The notes under the pieces were generated by a model. That model worked only from the letters and a program-made list of their open reading frames with translations, searched no databases and was not told the origin of the DNA. A DNA stretch of 64,000 nucleotides from JAEUIT01 sp044220875 (GTDB lineage Bacteria; Planctomycetota; Phycisphaerae; Phycisphaerales; SM1A02): positions 62,001-126,000 of the forward strand of contig JBGAQH010000008.1 in assembly GCA_044220875.1 (NCBI GenBank), in the 5' to 3' direction. Position 1 is the first letter of the stretch; each line of letters starts with the position of its first letter. The translations under genes and the position numbers were made by a program. Positions 17,969 through 26,294 of the stretch are shown one piece after another.

Positions 17969-19597
17969 TCATCCGCGGTCGTCGACGATCATCGCGTCGG
18001 GATCGAGGGTCGGATCGGGTAGGAGCAGCCGCGACTCGTCGGCCGGGAGCTCAGCGACCTTGTCGAGCTTGCGGACGATCTGCACCGAACGGTGACGGGC
18101 CTTGCCGATGTTGTCCTTTGCGTCGTCGAGCTTCTCCTCGACCTTGCCCAGGAGATCCGCGAACTTCCCGAAGTCGGTCTTCACCGCGCCGAGCAGCTTG
18201 GCGATGTCGGCCGAGCGCCGCTGGATCGCGAGCGTGCTGAAGCCCATGAGGAGGGCCATCGAGAGCGCGGAGAAGGTCGTCGGTCCCTGCACGATCACCC
18301 TGTAGTCGCGGGTCAGGGCCTCGATGAGCCCGGGGATCCTGATGACCTCGGCGTAGAGGGCCTCGGTCGGAAGGAAGAGCACGGCGAAGTTGGTCGTCAC
18401 CGGCGGGTTGACGTACTTGTCGCGGATGTCCTTGGCGCAGGCGTAGATTCGGGTCTCGATCGCCCGCTGCGACTCCTTCGTCGCCTCGAGGTCGCCGCGC
18501 TCCGTCGCGTCGACGAGCCGCTGGAAGTCCTCGACGGGGAATTTGCTGTCGATCGGCAGGTAGACCGGGCCGCTGTTCGCGTCGGTGCCCGGCAGCTTCA
18601 GGGCGAACTCGACCGCCTCGGCGCTCCGCGGCCGCGGGCGGAAGTTCCGCTCGTACTGCTCGCAGGAGAAGAGCTGTTCAAGCAGGTTCGCCAGCTGCAC
18701 CTCGCCCCACACGCCGCGGGTCTTCACGTTGGTCATGAGCCGACGCAGGTCGGTGACGTTGCCCGCGAGGCTCTTCATCTCGCCGAATCCCGACTGCACC
18801 GCCTCCAGCCGTTCGCTCACGAGCCTGAAGCTCTCGCCGAGCCGCGCGTTCAGCGTGCTCGAGAGCTTCTCGTCCACGGTGACGCGCATCTGCTCGAGCT
18901 TCGCGTCAGCGGCGCTCTGGATGCTCGCGAGCTTCACCTCGACCGTGCTTCGCAGGCGCTCCATGCTCTCGCCGCTCTCGCGGGTTTGGGCGGTGAGCTG
19001 CGCGGCCACGCGCTCCGCGATGCCGGCGAGGTTCGTCGCGTTCTCCTTGGAGAGCGCCGCAACGGCGCCGGTGATCTCGGTGCGCGTCGCGGCGAGCTGG
19101 TCGCGCAGGGTCGTCTGCATCTCAACGGTGGCGGTGGCCTGGGCGGCGGCGGCGGCCTCGAGCCGGCGGGTGAGCTCGTCGCGCAGAGCATTGGCCGCGG
19201 CGCTCGAGGCCCCCTGAAACGACGCAAGCGACTGCGACTGCGAGGTCGCCGCGACGCCGAGTCCGGCGGTGAGCTGCTGGACCTGCTCGGCGACGCGCGA
19301 CGAAAGAGCCTGCACCGCGGCGTCGAGACCGGCCTGCAGCCTGCTGACCCGATCGGTGAGTTCGGTCCGCTGCTGGGTGAGCTGGCCGACGAGCTCCTGG
19401 CGCTGCGCGGTCGCGTCGGCGCGGGCCGACTGCTCGAGACGCTGGACCTCCTGGCGGATGCGCTCGAACTCGGCGCCGAGCGACGCGATCGCCTCCCGTC
19501 CGCGGTCGTCGGCGCGAACCCGGAGCAGCACGACGACCGAGACGATGAGCGAGGCGAGCGCGAGCAGGGCCGTCACGATGAGCAGGGCGTCGGTCAT
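17969..19597 (-). CDS. rmuC: DNA recombination protein RmuC
   Basis: 542 residues from ATG at 19597, which places the single N-terminal membrane anchor (LLIVTALLALASLIVSVVVL) at the start as usual for RmuC. A long coiled coil follows (about 35-290, with many Gln/Arg/Glu heptads). The conserved RmuC core comes next: TRGVWGEVQLANLLEQLF, PIDSKFPVEDFQRLVDA, FLPTEALYAEVIRIPGLIEA and VIVQGPTTFSALSMALLMGF. RmuC is thought to limit inversion-type rearrangements and has a nuclease-like fold. The tail is acidic. It converges on the nat gene and diverges from a DUF1579-like lipoprotein gene. Confidence 0.93.
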   Translation of the reverse strand: MTDALLIVTALLALASLIVSVVVLLRVRADDRGREAIASLGAEFERIRQEVQRLEQSARADATAQRQELVGQLTQQRTELTDRVSRLQAGLDAAVQALSSRVAEQVQQLTAGLGVAATSQSQSLASFQGASSAAANALRDELTRRLEAAAAAQATATVEMQTTLRDQLAATRTEITGAVAALSKENATNLAGIAERVAAQLTAQTRESGESMERLRSTVEVKLASIQSAADAKLEQMRVTVDEKLSSTLNARLGESFRLVSERLEAVQSGFGEMKSLAGNVTDLRRLMTNVKTRGVWGEVQLANLLEQLFSCEQYERNFRPRPRSAEAVEFALKLPGTDANSGPVYLPIDSKFPVEDFQRLVDATERGDLEATKESQRAIETRIYACAKDIRDKYVNPPVTTNFAVLFLPTEALYAEVIRIPGLIEALTRDYRVIVQGPTTFSALSMALLMGFSTLAIQRRSADIAKLLGAVKTDFGKFADLLGKVEEKLDDAKDNIGKARHRSVQIVRKLDKVAELPADESRLLLPDPTLDPDAMIVDDRG

Positions 19598-19766
19598 GGT
19601 CTCTCCGTCGGCGGCCGGGAGGCGAAGTCGCCCGGCGACCGCGGATTGTGACCTGAGTTCGACGCGACGGGGGCTTCGGCGTGGCAGGTATGCTCCATCA
19701 GCGTGGGTCGATCCGGCGGGCCACGGCGGCGGGCCGGAGAGACCGTCGAAGAGGGAGCATCGGACC

Positions 19767-20303
19767 ATGTCGGTGCGTGCCGCGGTATGGCGATCGTTTG
19801 CGCTGTGTGTCCTTCCCGCTCTTGCCGGCTGCGCCGATGCGAGGATCGCCCACGGTCCGGCGGTCGGCCGCGCCGCGGATCCGTATCTGCGGTCGCTCGT
19901 CGGCGAGTGGGACATCGAACGGTCGATCCGAGGGAAGGTCGTCGGCAATCGCATGACGGTCACGCCGGTCCTCGGCGGTGCGTTCGTCGAGCTGCACATG
20001 GAAAGCACGACCGAGGGCGAGCCATACGAGGCGGTCGTCCTCGTCGGCTTCGACGCGACGGAGCGCCGCTACGTCGCCCACTGGTGCGACTCCTTCGGCC
20101 CCGGGTACTCGGCGGTGGGGAAGGGCACTCGCGAGGGCCAGCGGCTCGAGCTCGTCTTCGACTATCCGAGCGGCCCGTTCTTCAACACCTGGGTGTTCGA
20201 CCCCGCCGCGGACGGATGGACGTTCACCGGCGAAAGCGGCTCGCCCGACGGCTCGCGGTCGCTCTTCGCGCGCGACGTGGTCCGCCGCCGCGCCGGCCGC
20301 TGA
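19767..20303 (+). CDS. DUF1579-like lipoprotein
   Basis: 178 residues from ATG at 19767, with a GAGGGAG ribosome site about 10 bases upstream. A lipoprotein signal ends in LPALAGC. The body matches the DUF1579 lipocalin-like pattern: LRSLVGEWDIERSIRGK, then MTVTPVLGGAFVELHMES, VGFDATERRYVAHWCDSFGP and GTREGQRLELVFDYP, ending in FTGESGSPDGSRSLF. Members are small beta-barrels of unknown function, sometimes compared with fatty-acid-binding folds. The helicase gene begins 25 bases after its stop. Confidence 0.8.
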   Translation: MSVRAAVWRSFALCVLPALAGCADARIAHGPAVGRAADPYLRSLVGEWDIERSIRGKVVGNRMTVTPVLGGAFVELHMESTTEGEPYEAVVLVGFDATERRYVAHWCDSFGPGYSAVGKGTREGQRLELVFDYPSGPFFNTWVFDPAADGWTFTGESGSPDGSRSLFARDVVRRRAGR

Positions 20304-20328
20304 CGCGACTGGTGCGGCGAGTTGCCGT

Positions 20329-23094
20329 ATGGTTCACCCCGTGACCACCGACCCGCCGCTTCTCCAGCATCGTCCCGACTCCGCCGAGGCGAGCGATTGC
20401 CTGCTCGCGTTCATGGCCTACTGCGAGGCGGCCGGCATCGAACCCTACCCGGCGCAGGTCGCGGCGTTCGAGGCGATCTTCGAGCACCGCAGCGTGGTGC
20501 TCGCCACGCCGACCGGCTCGGGAAAGTCGCTCGTCGCCCTCGCCGCCCACTTCGCCGCGTATTGGCGCGGCGCCGCGGGCCTCGACGCGGCGATGCCCGA
20601 TCGCCTTCGCCGCTCGGTCTACACCGCGCCGACCAAGGCGCTGGTGAACGAGAAGTTCTTCAACCTCTGCGACGCCTTCGGCGCCGCCAACGTCGGGCTC
20701 ATGACCGGCGACGCCACCGTGAACGCGACGGCGCCGATCATCTGCTGCACGGCCGAGATCCTCGAGAGCATCGCGCTGCGGGAAGGTTCGCTCGCCCCCT
20801 TCGGCTGGGTGGTGATGGACGAGTTTCACTACTTCTCCGATCCGGAGCGTGGCTCGGCGTGGCTCGTGCCGCTCCTCGAGATGACCGACGCGCGGTTCCT
20901 CCTCATGTCGGCGACGCTTCACGACCTCGAACCCGAGGCGCTCTGCGCCGACCTCCGCCGTCGCACCGGCGCCGACGCCGTCGCGGTGACGTCGAAGGAG
21001 CGGCCCGTGCCGCTCGAATATCAATACAAGGAGGACCGGCTCCTCATGGAGACGATCGAGGAGGTGGTCCGCGACGGGCTGGTCCCGGTCTACGTCGTCT
21101 CCTTCCGCCGCCGCGACGCGGCGGAACTGGCCCCGAAACTCCGCAGCACGAGGCTCGACGAGAAGGCCCGCGAGCGGCGCACGCTCATCCACGCCGAGCT
21201 CGAGCGGCACACCCTCGACACGCCCTTCGGCCGCACGCTGCGCGAGCTGCTGCCGCATGGCCTGGCCGTGCACCACGGCGGCATGCTGCCGAAGTACCGG
21301 CGCCTGGTCGAGCGGCTCGCGACGCGCGGGCTCATCTCGGTCATCAGCGGCACCGACACGCTCGGCGTCGGCGTGAACATGCCGATCCGCGCCGTGATCT
21401 TCACCCAGCTCTCGAAGGGCGGCGGCCCCGCGGGCATGCATCACCTGAAGCCCGGCGAGTTCCGGCAGATCGCCGGCCGCGCGGGGCGGAAGGGGCACGA
21501 CACGATGGGCACCGTGATCGTGCAGCCGCCCGAGCACGAGGTGAACAACATCCGCAAGAAGCGGAAGACCGGCGTCTCCGGCAAGAAGTTCTACGCGGAG
21601 AGTCCGCCGCCGGGATTCAAGGCCTGGAACGAGAAGACGCTCGAGCGGCTGCGCGACGCGCCGATCGACCGGCTCGTGCCGCGGTTCGCGGTGACCGGGC
21701 CGGTCGTGCTGCAGATCCTGCGGCGCAGCGGCGACGGCCGGGCGGCGCTCGATCGGCTCATCGCGTCGGTCGGATCGAAGGAGGCGGAGTACCGCGAGAC
21801 GGCCGCGAAGATCCTGGCCGCGTTCGAGGAGTCGGGGCTCGCGAAGCGCCGCGCCGAACCCGACGCGAACGGCTGCCTCTACGACCTCGCCGCGGCGGAG
21901 GAGTGCATCGAGTCCTTCGACAGGCCCCTCGTCCCGTTCGTGCGCTTCGCGATCGAGCAGCTCGAGGTCACCGACCCCAACCACGACCTTGATGTCCTCA
22001 CCATCGCCGAGTCAATCGTCGACGATCCGCAGGACGTCCTCCAGGCCCAGCGCCGTCGCCTGCAGGACGCGCGGCGCCAGGAACTCTGGGCGCCGGGAAT
22101 GTCGCTTGAGGAAACGGCGGCCATGCGCGACGAGCTGGATGCGATCACGCATCCGAAGCCGATGGCCGAAGAGTTAGGCGTGTGGTTCCGCCACTGGGAC
22201 GCGAAGCATCCCTTCATCGCCGACCGCGAACCGAGCCCGAAGTCGGTCGCCCGCGATCTCCTCGAGCGGGGCATGTCGTTCGGCGACTACGTGCGCGACC
22301 ACGGACTCATCCATTCCGAGCAGTCGCTCTATTATTATCTCTCCGACGTGCAGAAGGTGCTGGCCCGGGCGATCGGCGCGGACCGGCCCGGCGGGACGCC
22401 GGGCGCCCAAACGGGAGTCCGGCCCGGCGGGACGCCGGGCGCCCAAACGGGAGTCCGGCCCGGCGGGGCGCCGGGCGCCCAATCCGGAGATCGGCCCGGC
22501 GGAACCGACTCGCCGCGGCGGCAGGCGCTCATGGCGCTTCTCGAGGATCTCGCGGCGCTGGTCGAGACGATCGACTCGAGCGTGGCGGAGGAATGGGCGC
22601 GTCATGGCGTCGCGCCCGACGCGGCTTCGCCCGTTGCGCTCGCCGCGGCCGCGAGCGCCGCGCGCGAGGCATCGCGCGTCTCCGCGGCGCGGGTCGACGG
22701 GCTGTTGCGTCGCATGGTCAGGACGCAAGCCTTCGGATGGGTGCGGGCCTTGGAGCAGGCGAACTACGCCGCGTTCGACGCTGCCGGCTTGGGCGCGGAG
22801 GCGGCGCGCGAGCAGTTCGCCCCCTACTGGGAGGAGTACGACGCCGTGCTCCTCACCGCCGATGCTCGCGGACCCGAGCTCTTTGATTTCGATCTCGCGA
22901 CGGGCCGCGTGCGCCAGGGGATCCTCGACCCCGAGGATGACCGACAATGGTTCGTTGAAGGCGCGGTCGACATGGCCGCGTCGCGCGCCGAGGGACGGCC
23001 GGTGCTGCGCGTCGTGCGGATCGTGGACCAGTCACGTCCGCTCGGCGCTGAAGCGACTCCGCCCGGAGACGGTTCCGCGAAGAGCGACGCCTGA
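20329..23094 (+). CDS. DEAD/DEAH-box Ski2-like helicase with DUF3516-type C-terminus
   Basis: 921 residues from ATG at 20329; a GTG four codons later is an alternative. Helicase motifs are present in order: Q-like YPAQVAAFEAIFEH, motif I ATPTGSGKSLVALAA, Ia YTAPTKALVNEKFF, Ib TGDATVN, II VVMDEFHYFSD (DEFH), III LLMSATLHD, V VISGTDTLGVGVNMPIRAVI and VI FRQIAGRAGRKGHD. This is the Ski2/Mtr4-like RNA-helicase core. After it, the DUF3516-like region begins with KKRKTGVSGKKFYAESPPPG. Between about 685 and 722 three perfect or near-perfect 12-residue repeats (RPGGTPGAQTGV) interrupt the C-terminal domain as a flexible insert. RNA remodelling or decay is the likely role; the partner is unknown. Confidence 0.92.
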   Translation: MVHPVTTDPPLLQHRPDSAEASDCLLAFMAYCEAAGIEPYPAQVAAFEAIFEHRSVVLATPTGSGKSLVALAAHFAAYWRGAAGLDAAMPDRLRRSVYTAPTKALVNEKFFNLCDAFGAANVGLMTGDATVNATAPIICCTAEILESIALREGSLAPFGWVVMDEFHYFSDPERGSAWLVPLLEMTDARFLLMSATLHDLEPEALCADLRRRTGADAVAVTSKERPVPLEYQYKEDRLLMETIEEVVRDGLVPVYVVSFRRRDAAELAPKLRSTRLDEKARERRTLIHAELERHTLDTPFGRTLRELLPHGLAVHHGGMLPKYRRLVERLATRGLISVISGTDTLGVGVNMPIRAVIFTQLSKGGGPAGMHHLKPGEFRQIAGRAGRKGHDTMGTVIVQPPEHEVNNIRKKRKTGVSGKKFYAESPPPGFKAWNEKTLERLRDAPIDRLVPRFAVTGPVVLQILRRSGDGRAALDRLIASVGSKEAEYRETAAKILAAFEESGLAKRRAEPDANGCLYDLAAAEECIESFDRPLVPFVRFAIEQLEVTDPNHDLDVLTIAESIVDDPQDVLQAQRRRLQDARRQELWAPGMSLEETAAMRDELDAITHPKPMAEELGVWFRHWDAKHPFIADREPSPKSVARDLLERGMSFGDYVRDHGLIHSEQSLYYYLSDVQKVLARAIGADRPGGTPGAQTGVRPGGTPGAQTGVRPGGAPGAQSGDRPGGTDSPRRQALMALLEDLAALVETIDSSVAEEWARHGVAPDAASPVALAAAASAAREASRVSAARVDGLLRRMVRTQAFGWVRALEQANYAAFDAAGLGAEAAREQFAPYWEEYDAVLLTADARGPELFDFDLATGRVRQGILDPEDDRQWFVEGAVDMAASRAEGRPVLRVVRIVDQSRPLGAEATPPGDGSAKSDA
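22384..22491. repeat. Three 36-bp tandem repeats inside the helicase gene
   Basis: Three consecutive 36-bp units, the first two nearly identical at DNA level, encode RPGGTPGAQTGV, RPGGTPGAQTGV and RPGGAPGAQSGD; a fourth breaks off after RPGGT. The unit length is a multiple of three, so copy-number change would preserve the frame. Confidence 0.9.
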
Positions 23095-23133
23095 AACCGC
23101 CGATATCGCCAGGGTCCACAGGGAGACGCAGCC

Positions 23134-23985
23134 ATGCTGATGACCCAGGCCGACATCCGGGCGCACTACGAGAAGGAATGGAAAAGCGCATCGGAGCGGG
23201 CAAACTCCGTCGCCGATCTCGCCTACTCGAGCCCGATCGAGGACGCCGTCCTCTATCCGACGTTTCTTGCGTTCCTTCGCGATCTCGGACGTGAGCCGAA
23301 CGGCAGGAAGGTGCTTGACGTCGGATCCGGCTCCGGTCGCTGGATCCGCTTCTTCACCGAGCACTTTGCCCCCTCGACGGTGATGGGCATGGACTACACG
23401 CGCGCCGCGGTCGACCTGCTCAAAACCTGGTGGGGCGACGCGGCGCCGAACGGCACGGCGCTCGCGTTCCGCCACGCGAGCATCACCGACCCGGCGCTCG
23501 ATCTGCCGGATCGCTATGACCTCATCAACGTCTCGAACGTCCTCTTTCACATTCCGGAGGACGACCTCTTCATGGCCGCGATGTGCAATCTCCGGCGGCA
23601 CGTCGCCGACGGCGGCGCGATCGTCTCGACCGAGTACATGCCGCGCGTCACGATGCGAACGAACTGGATGAGGGTGCGGAGCCGCTATGAGTTCGAGGCC
23701 GCCGCGAACCAGGCGGGACTTCGGATCGTCGGCGTGCGGGCCTTCTCCTTCTTCTCGAACGATCCCATGGGCCTCGACGGGCCGGACGCCGCCGGTCGCG
23801 TGCACTTTCACTCGGTGCGGTCCCGCGTCCAGCAACTGCTGCAGATGACGACCGAGCCCAAGGCCCGCCGCTTCTTCATCGATCTCTTTGCCGAGATCGA
23901 GCGGGCGACGATCTCCTTCGCCCGCGAGCGCGTCGCCGAGGTCGACCTGCCGAGCCAGAAGCTCGTCATGCTCTGCCCGGCATGA
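23134..23985 (+). CDS. Class I SAM-dependent methyltransferase
   Basis: 283 residues; ATG at 23134 preceded by GGAGACGCAGCC. Motif I is VLDVGSGSGRWIRFFTEH, motif II MGMDYTRAAVDLL, and the strand-4 region DRYDLINVSNVLFHIPEDD is typical of methyltransferases acting on small molecules or lipids. The N-terminus (RAHYEKEWKSASERA) matches tailoring methyltransferases, and the C-terminal part carries a VRAFSFFSNDP block plus a long helix. The substrate cannot be told. It starts 39 bases after the helicase stop on the same strand, so read-through is possible, but no functional link is evident. Confidence 0.88.
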   Translation: MLMTQADIRAHYEKEWKSASERANSVADLAYSSPIEDAVLYPTFLAFLRDLGREPNGRKVLDVGSGSGRWIRFFTEHFAPSTVMGMDYTRAAVDLLKTWWGDAAPNGTALAFRHASITDPALDLPDRYDLINVSNVLFHIPEDDLFMAAMCNLRRHVADGGAIVSTEYMPRVTMRTNWMRVRSRYEFEAAANQAGLRIVGVRAFSFFSNDPMGLDGPDAAGRVHFHSVRSRVQQLLQMTTEPKARRFFIDLFAEIERATISFARERVAEVDLPSQKLVMLCPA

Positions 23986-24148
23986 GGGTCGCGTGCTGCG
24001 CGGCGCATCCACGCCGGGGCGAATGTCCAGCGCCTCGCCGCCCGAGCCGCACCTGATACCCTAGCGATCCCGAACGCAGCGGAGCTCGACACCCGTCCGT
24101 CGTCCCGACTCCGCCATCGCACCGTCGGGCTGCGAGGGTCCCGGCGCC

Positions 24149-24931
24149 ATGTCGCGTTTCTCCATTCGTGTCGCCCGGGCATCGCTCGTCGCCGTCGCGT
24201 GCCTCTCGGGAGCGTGCGCTGTGCGGCCCGATGCATCAGGGACGACATCGGCGCGGGCCGACCCGGGACGGTCGATCTTCAACGGCGTTGACCTCAGCGG
24301 CTGGGAGGGCGACCCGCGCCGCTGGCGCGTCGAGGACGGCCTGCTCACCGGCGAGACGACCGCGGCCGCGCCGATTCCGCACAACACCTTCCTCATCTAC
24401 CGCGGCGCCGAGGTGGGCGATTTCGAACTGACGCTCGACTACGTCATTCGATCCGACTGGGCGAACTCGGGCGTTCAATATCGCAGCGTCGAGTTGCCGA
24501 CGGATGCCGCCGGCGTCGCGGGACACTGGATCGTCGGCGGCGCCCAGGCCGACATCGACGAGCCGGTGACCTACACCGGCATTCTCTACGGCGAGCGCGA
24601 CCGCGGGATTCTCGCCCTGCGCGGACAGCAGGTCGAGATCGGTCCGGGCGGCGCGCCGAAGGTCGTCGGCTCGCTGGGCGACGCAGCCGACCTGGCGACC
24701 CGCATCGGCGGCAAGAACACCTGGAACAGCTATCGAATTCGCGTGCAGGGAAATCGCGCGACGCACGTCATCAACGGCGTGACGATGGTGGATGTCGTCG
24801 ACCGCGACGCCGTGGCGATCGAGCCGGGGGCGAAGGGGGCCCGCATGCGCGGGATCATCGCCCTGCAGTTGCATGCGGGTCAGCCGATGAAGATCCAGTT
24901 CCGGAACATCCGCCTGCGCACGCTCGACTGA
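24149..24931 (+). CDS. DUF1080 (3-keto-disaccharide hydrolase-like) lipoprotein
   Basis: 260 residues, ATG start, with lipoprotein signal ending LSGAC. The DUF1080 domain is recognised by IFNGVDLSGWEGDPRRWRVE, LLTGETTAAAPIPHNTFLIY, FELTLDYVIRSDWANSGVQY and, near the end, NTWNSYRIRVQGNRATHVI followed by GIIALQLHAGQPMKIQFRNI. It is a concanavalin-like beta-sandwich very abundant in planctomycetes; one characterised branch cleaves 3-keto-glycosides. Export and lipid anchoring fit polysaccharide use at the cell surface; the substrate is unknown. It converges on the PhnA-like gene with a 19-base gap. Confidence 0.9.
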   Translation: MSRFSIRVARASLVAVACLSGACAVRPDASGTTSARADPGRSIFNGVDLSGWEGDPRRWRVEDGLLTGETTAAAPIPHNTFLIYRGAEVGDFELTLDYVIRSDWANSGVQYRSVELPTDAAGVAGHWIVGGAQADIDEPVTYTGILYGERDRGILALRGQQVEIGPGGAPKVVGSLGDAADLATRIGGKNTWNSYRIRVQGNRATHVINGVTMVDVVDRDAVAIEPGAKGARMRGIIALQLHAGQPMKIQFRNIRLRTLD

Positions 24932-24950
24932 GGCGTCGCCGGGCGCCGGG

Positions 24951-25187
24951 TCAGCTCTTCTTCAGGAAGCAGGTCTTCAGCACCCACACCGACTTCCCCT
25001 CGCGCACCTCGACCTCCTCGGCGCTCGAGGTCGTGCGGATGTTCTTGTAGGTGGTGCCGCGCTTGATCGTCGCGTTCGCCCCCTTCACGTTGAGGTCCTT
25101 GATGACGACGACCGAATCGCCGTCCTTGAGGACGTTGCCGTTCGAGTCCTTCGTGATCACGGTCCATTCGTCGTCTGCGTCGCTCAT
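24951..25187 (-). CDS. PhnA/YjdM-like small protein
   Basis: 78 residues from ATG at 25187; sixteen open codons before it are not needed. It matches the C-terminal PhnA (YjdM) domain: VITKDSNGNVLKDGDSVVVI, KDLNVKGANATIKRGTTYKN and the ending VWVLKTCFLKKS. Full-length YjdM has an N-terminal zinc ribbon, which is absent here, so this is the single-domain form. The old annotation as alkylphosphonate utilisation protein is not supported by biochemistry; no phosphonate genes are nearby. Probably monocistronic. Confidence 0.9.
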   Translation of the reverse strand: MSDADDEWTVITKDSNGNVLKDGDSVVVIKDLNVKGANATIKRGTTYKNIRTTSSAEEVEVREGKSVWVLKTCFLKKS

Positions 25188-25292
25188 GGGGGATTCCTGG
25201 GCGGGCAGTGTCCATGAATGTGCGGGGCGGTGCAAACGCTCGCTCTGGACCGGGCTCGACGGGATCTCCGCGCGACGTCGGTGCCCGTCGCG

Positions 25293-26003
25293 TTAGCCCG
25301 TCCACTGGCCGAGCAGAAGGCTCAGGTCCGCCGCGTCGACGATTCCGTCACCGGTCAGGTCGGCGGGCGAGGCGCTGGAGCCCCACGCGCCCAGGAGGAT
25401 CGAGAGATCGGCGGCGTTGACCTTGCAGTCGCCGTTCAGGTCACCGGACGAGGGCGACGCCAACGGGGGAACGAACGTGAAGTTGTCGCAGCCGAGGAGT
25501 CCGGAGCTCGACACCGAGCAGATGTGAGCCTCCCAGATGCCGGGCGTGATGACCTGCGCGATGCCGCCCGGACCGGTGGCGATGCTCGTGCCGATCGGTC
25601 CGCCATTCACGTCGTATGCGGTGATCGAGATCTGGTTGGGGCTCGCCTCCGCGTCGTTGGCGATCGACACGAGGCTCGTCGCCGCGCGGTGGCCGCAGGG
25701 ATCGTAGAAGCGCACGATGATGTCGTTGTTCGCCGCAAGTCCAGGAATGATGATGTGGTTCCCGGAGATCGCGCAGCATGAGAACACCGAGGCCGTCACG
25801 GGCGATCCGTCGGGGAACGTCATCGGTCCGGTGGAGTTGCAGAACGTGCTGTTGCCCCGCAGGAACATCACGCCCGACGCGAGATAGGCATTGCCGATCG
25901 TGCCGACCGGAATGTCGTCAAACGTGACGGTGAGGCCGGCGGCGGCAAGCGAAACGGGAACCGTGCAGCAGACTGCAACGGCAGAGGCAAGAGTCCGAGC
26001 CAT
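25293..26003 (-). CDS. Secreted protein with two dockerin-like repeats
   Basis: 236 residues. The ATG at 26003 is preferred because GGAG lies 9 bases upstream; an ATG five codons earlier (26018) is possible. Signal peptide LASAVAVCCTVPVSLAAAGL. The body is a beta-rich domain beginning VTFDDIPVGTIGNAYLASGV, the opening seen in PEP-CTERM-like 'FDD' surface proteins, with ITAYDVNGGPIGT in the middle. It ends with two dockerin-like repeats (DLNGDCKVNAADLSILLGAW; DLTGDGIVDAADLSLLLGQW). Likely surface or extracellular; function unknown. It stands divergent from the S41 peptidase gene, and the 291 bases between them must hold both promoters. Confidence 0.85.
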   Translation of the reverse strand: MARTLASAVAVCCTVPVSLAAAGLTVTFDDIPVGTIGNAYLASGVMFLRGNSTFCNSTGPMTFPDGSPVTASVFSCCAISGNHIIIPGLAANNDIIVRFYDPCGHRAATSLVSIANDAEASPNQISITAYDVNGGPIGTSIATGPGGIAQVITPGIWEAHICSVSSSGLLGCDNFTFVPPLASPSSGDLNGDCKVNAADLSILLGAWGSSASPADLTGDGIVDAADLSLLLGQWTG

Positions 26004-26294
26004 GACGCAATTCTCCATGGGCGGGATGCGCGCCGGTCGGGATCGCGGAGCCACGCGCCCCGCGAAGGCCGGAATCACCCCTCGCACCGCTCGCGACATC
26101 TCGCGCACGCGTGCCGTCTCGAACGATACCGACTGGGGATCGCTGACCGCGAGAGTCATTTCGCGAGTTTCGCAGGGCGATGAGATCGGCATGTTCCATA
26201 TGAGCGGACTCTCCCCGCGCTCCGATCGGAGTGCGATCCGCGTCGAGTCATGGCACTGGATTCTCGGCCGTCGTTCGTCGATCATGCCAAGACG

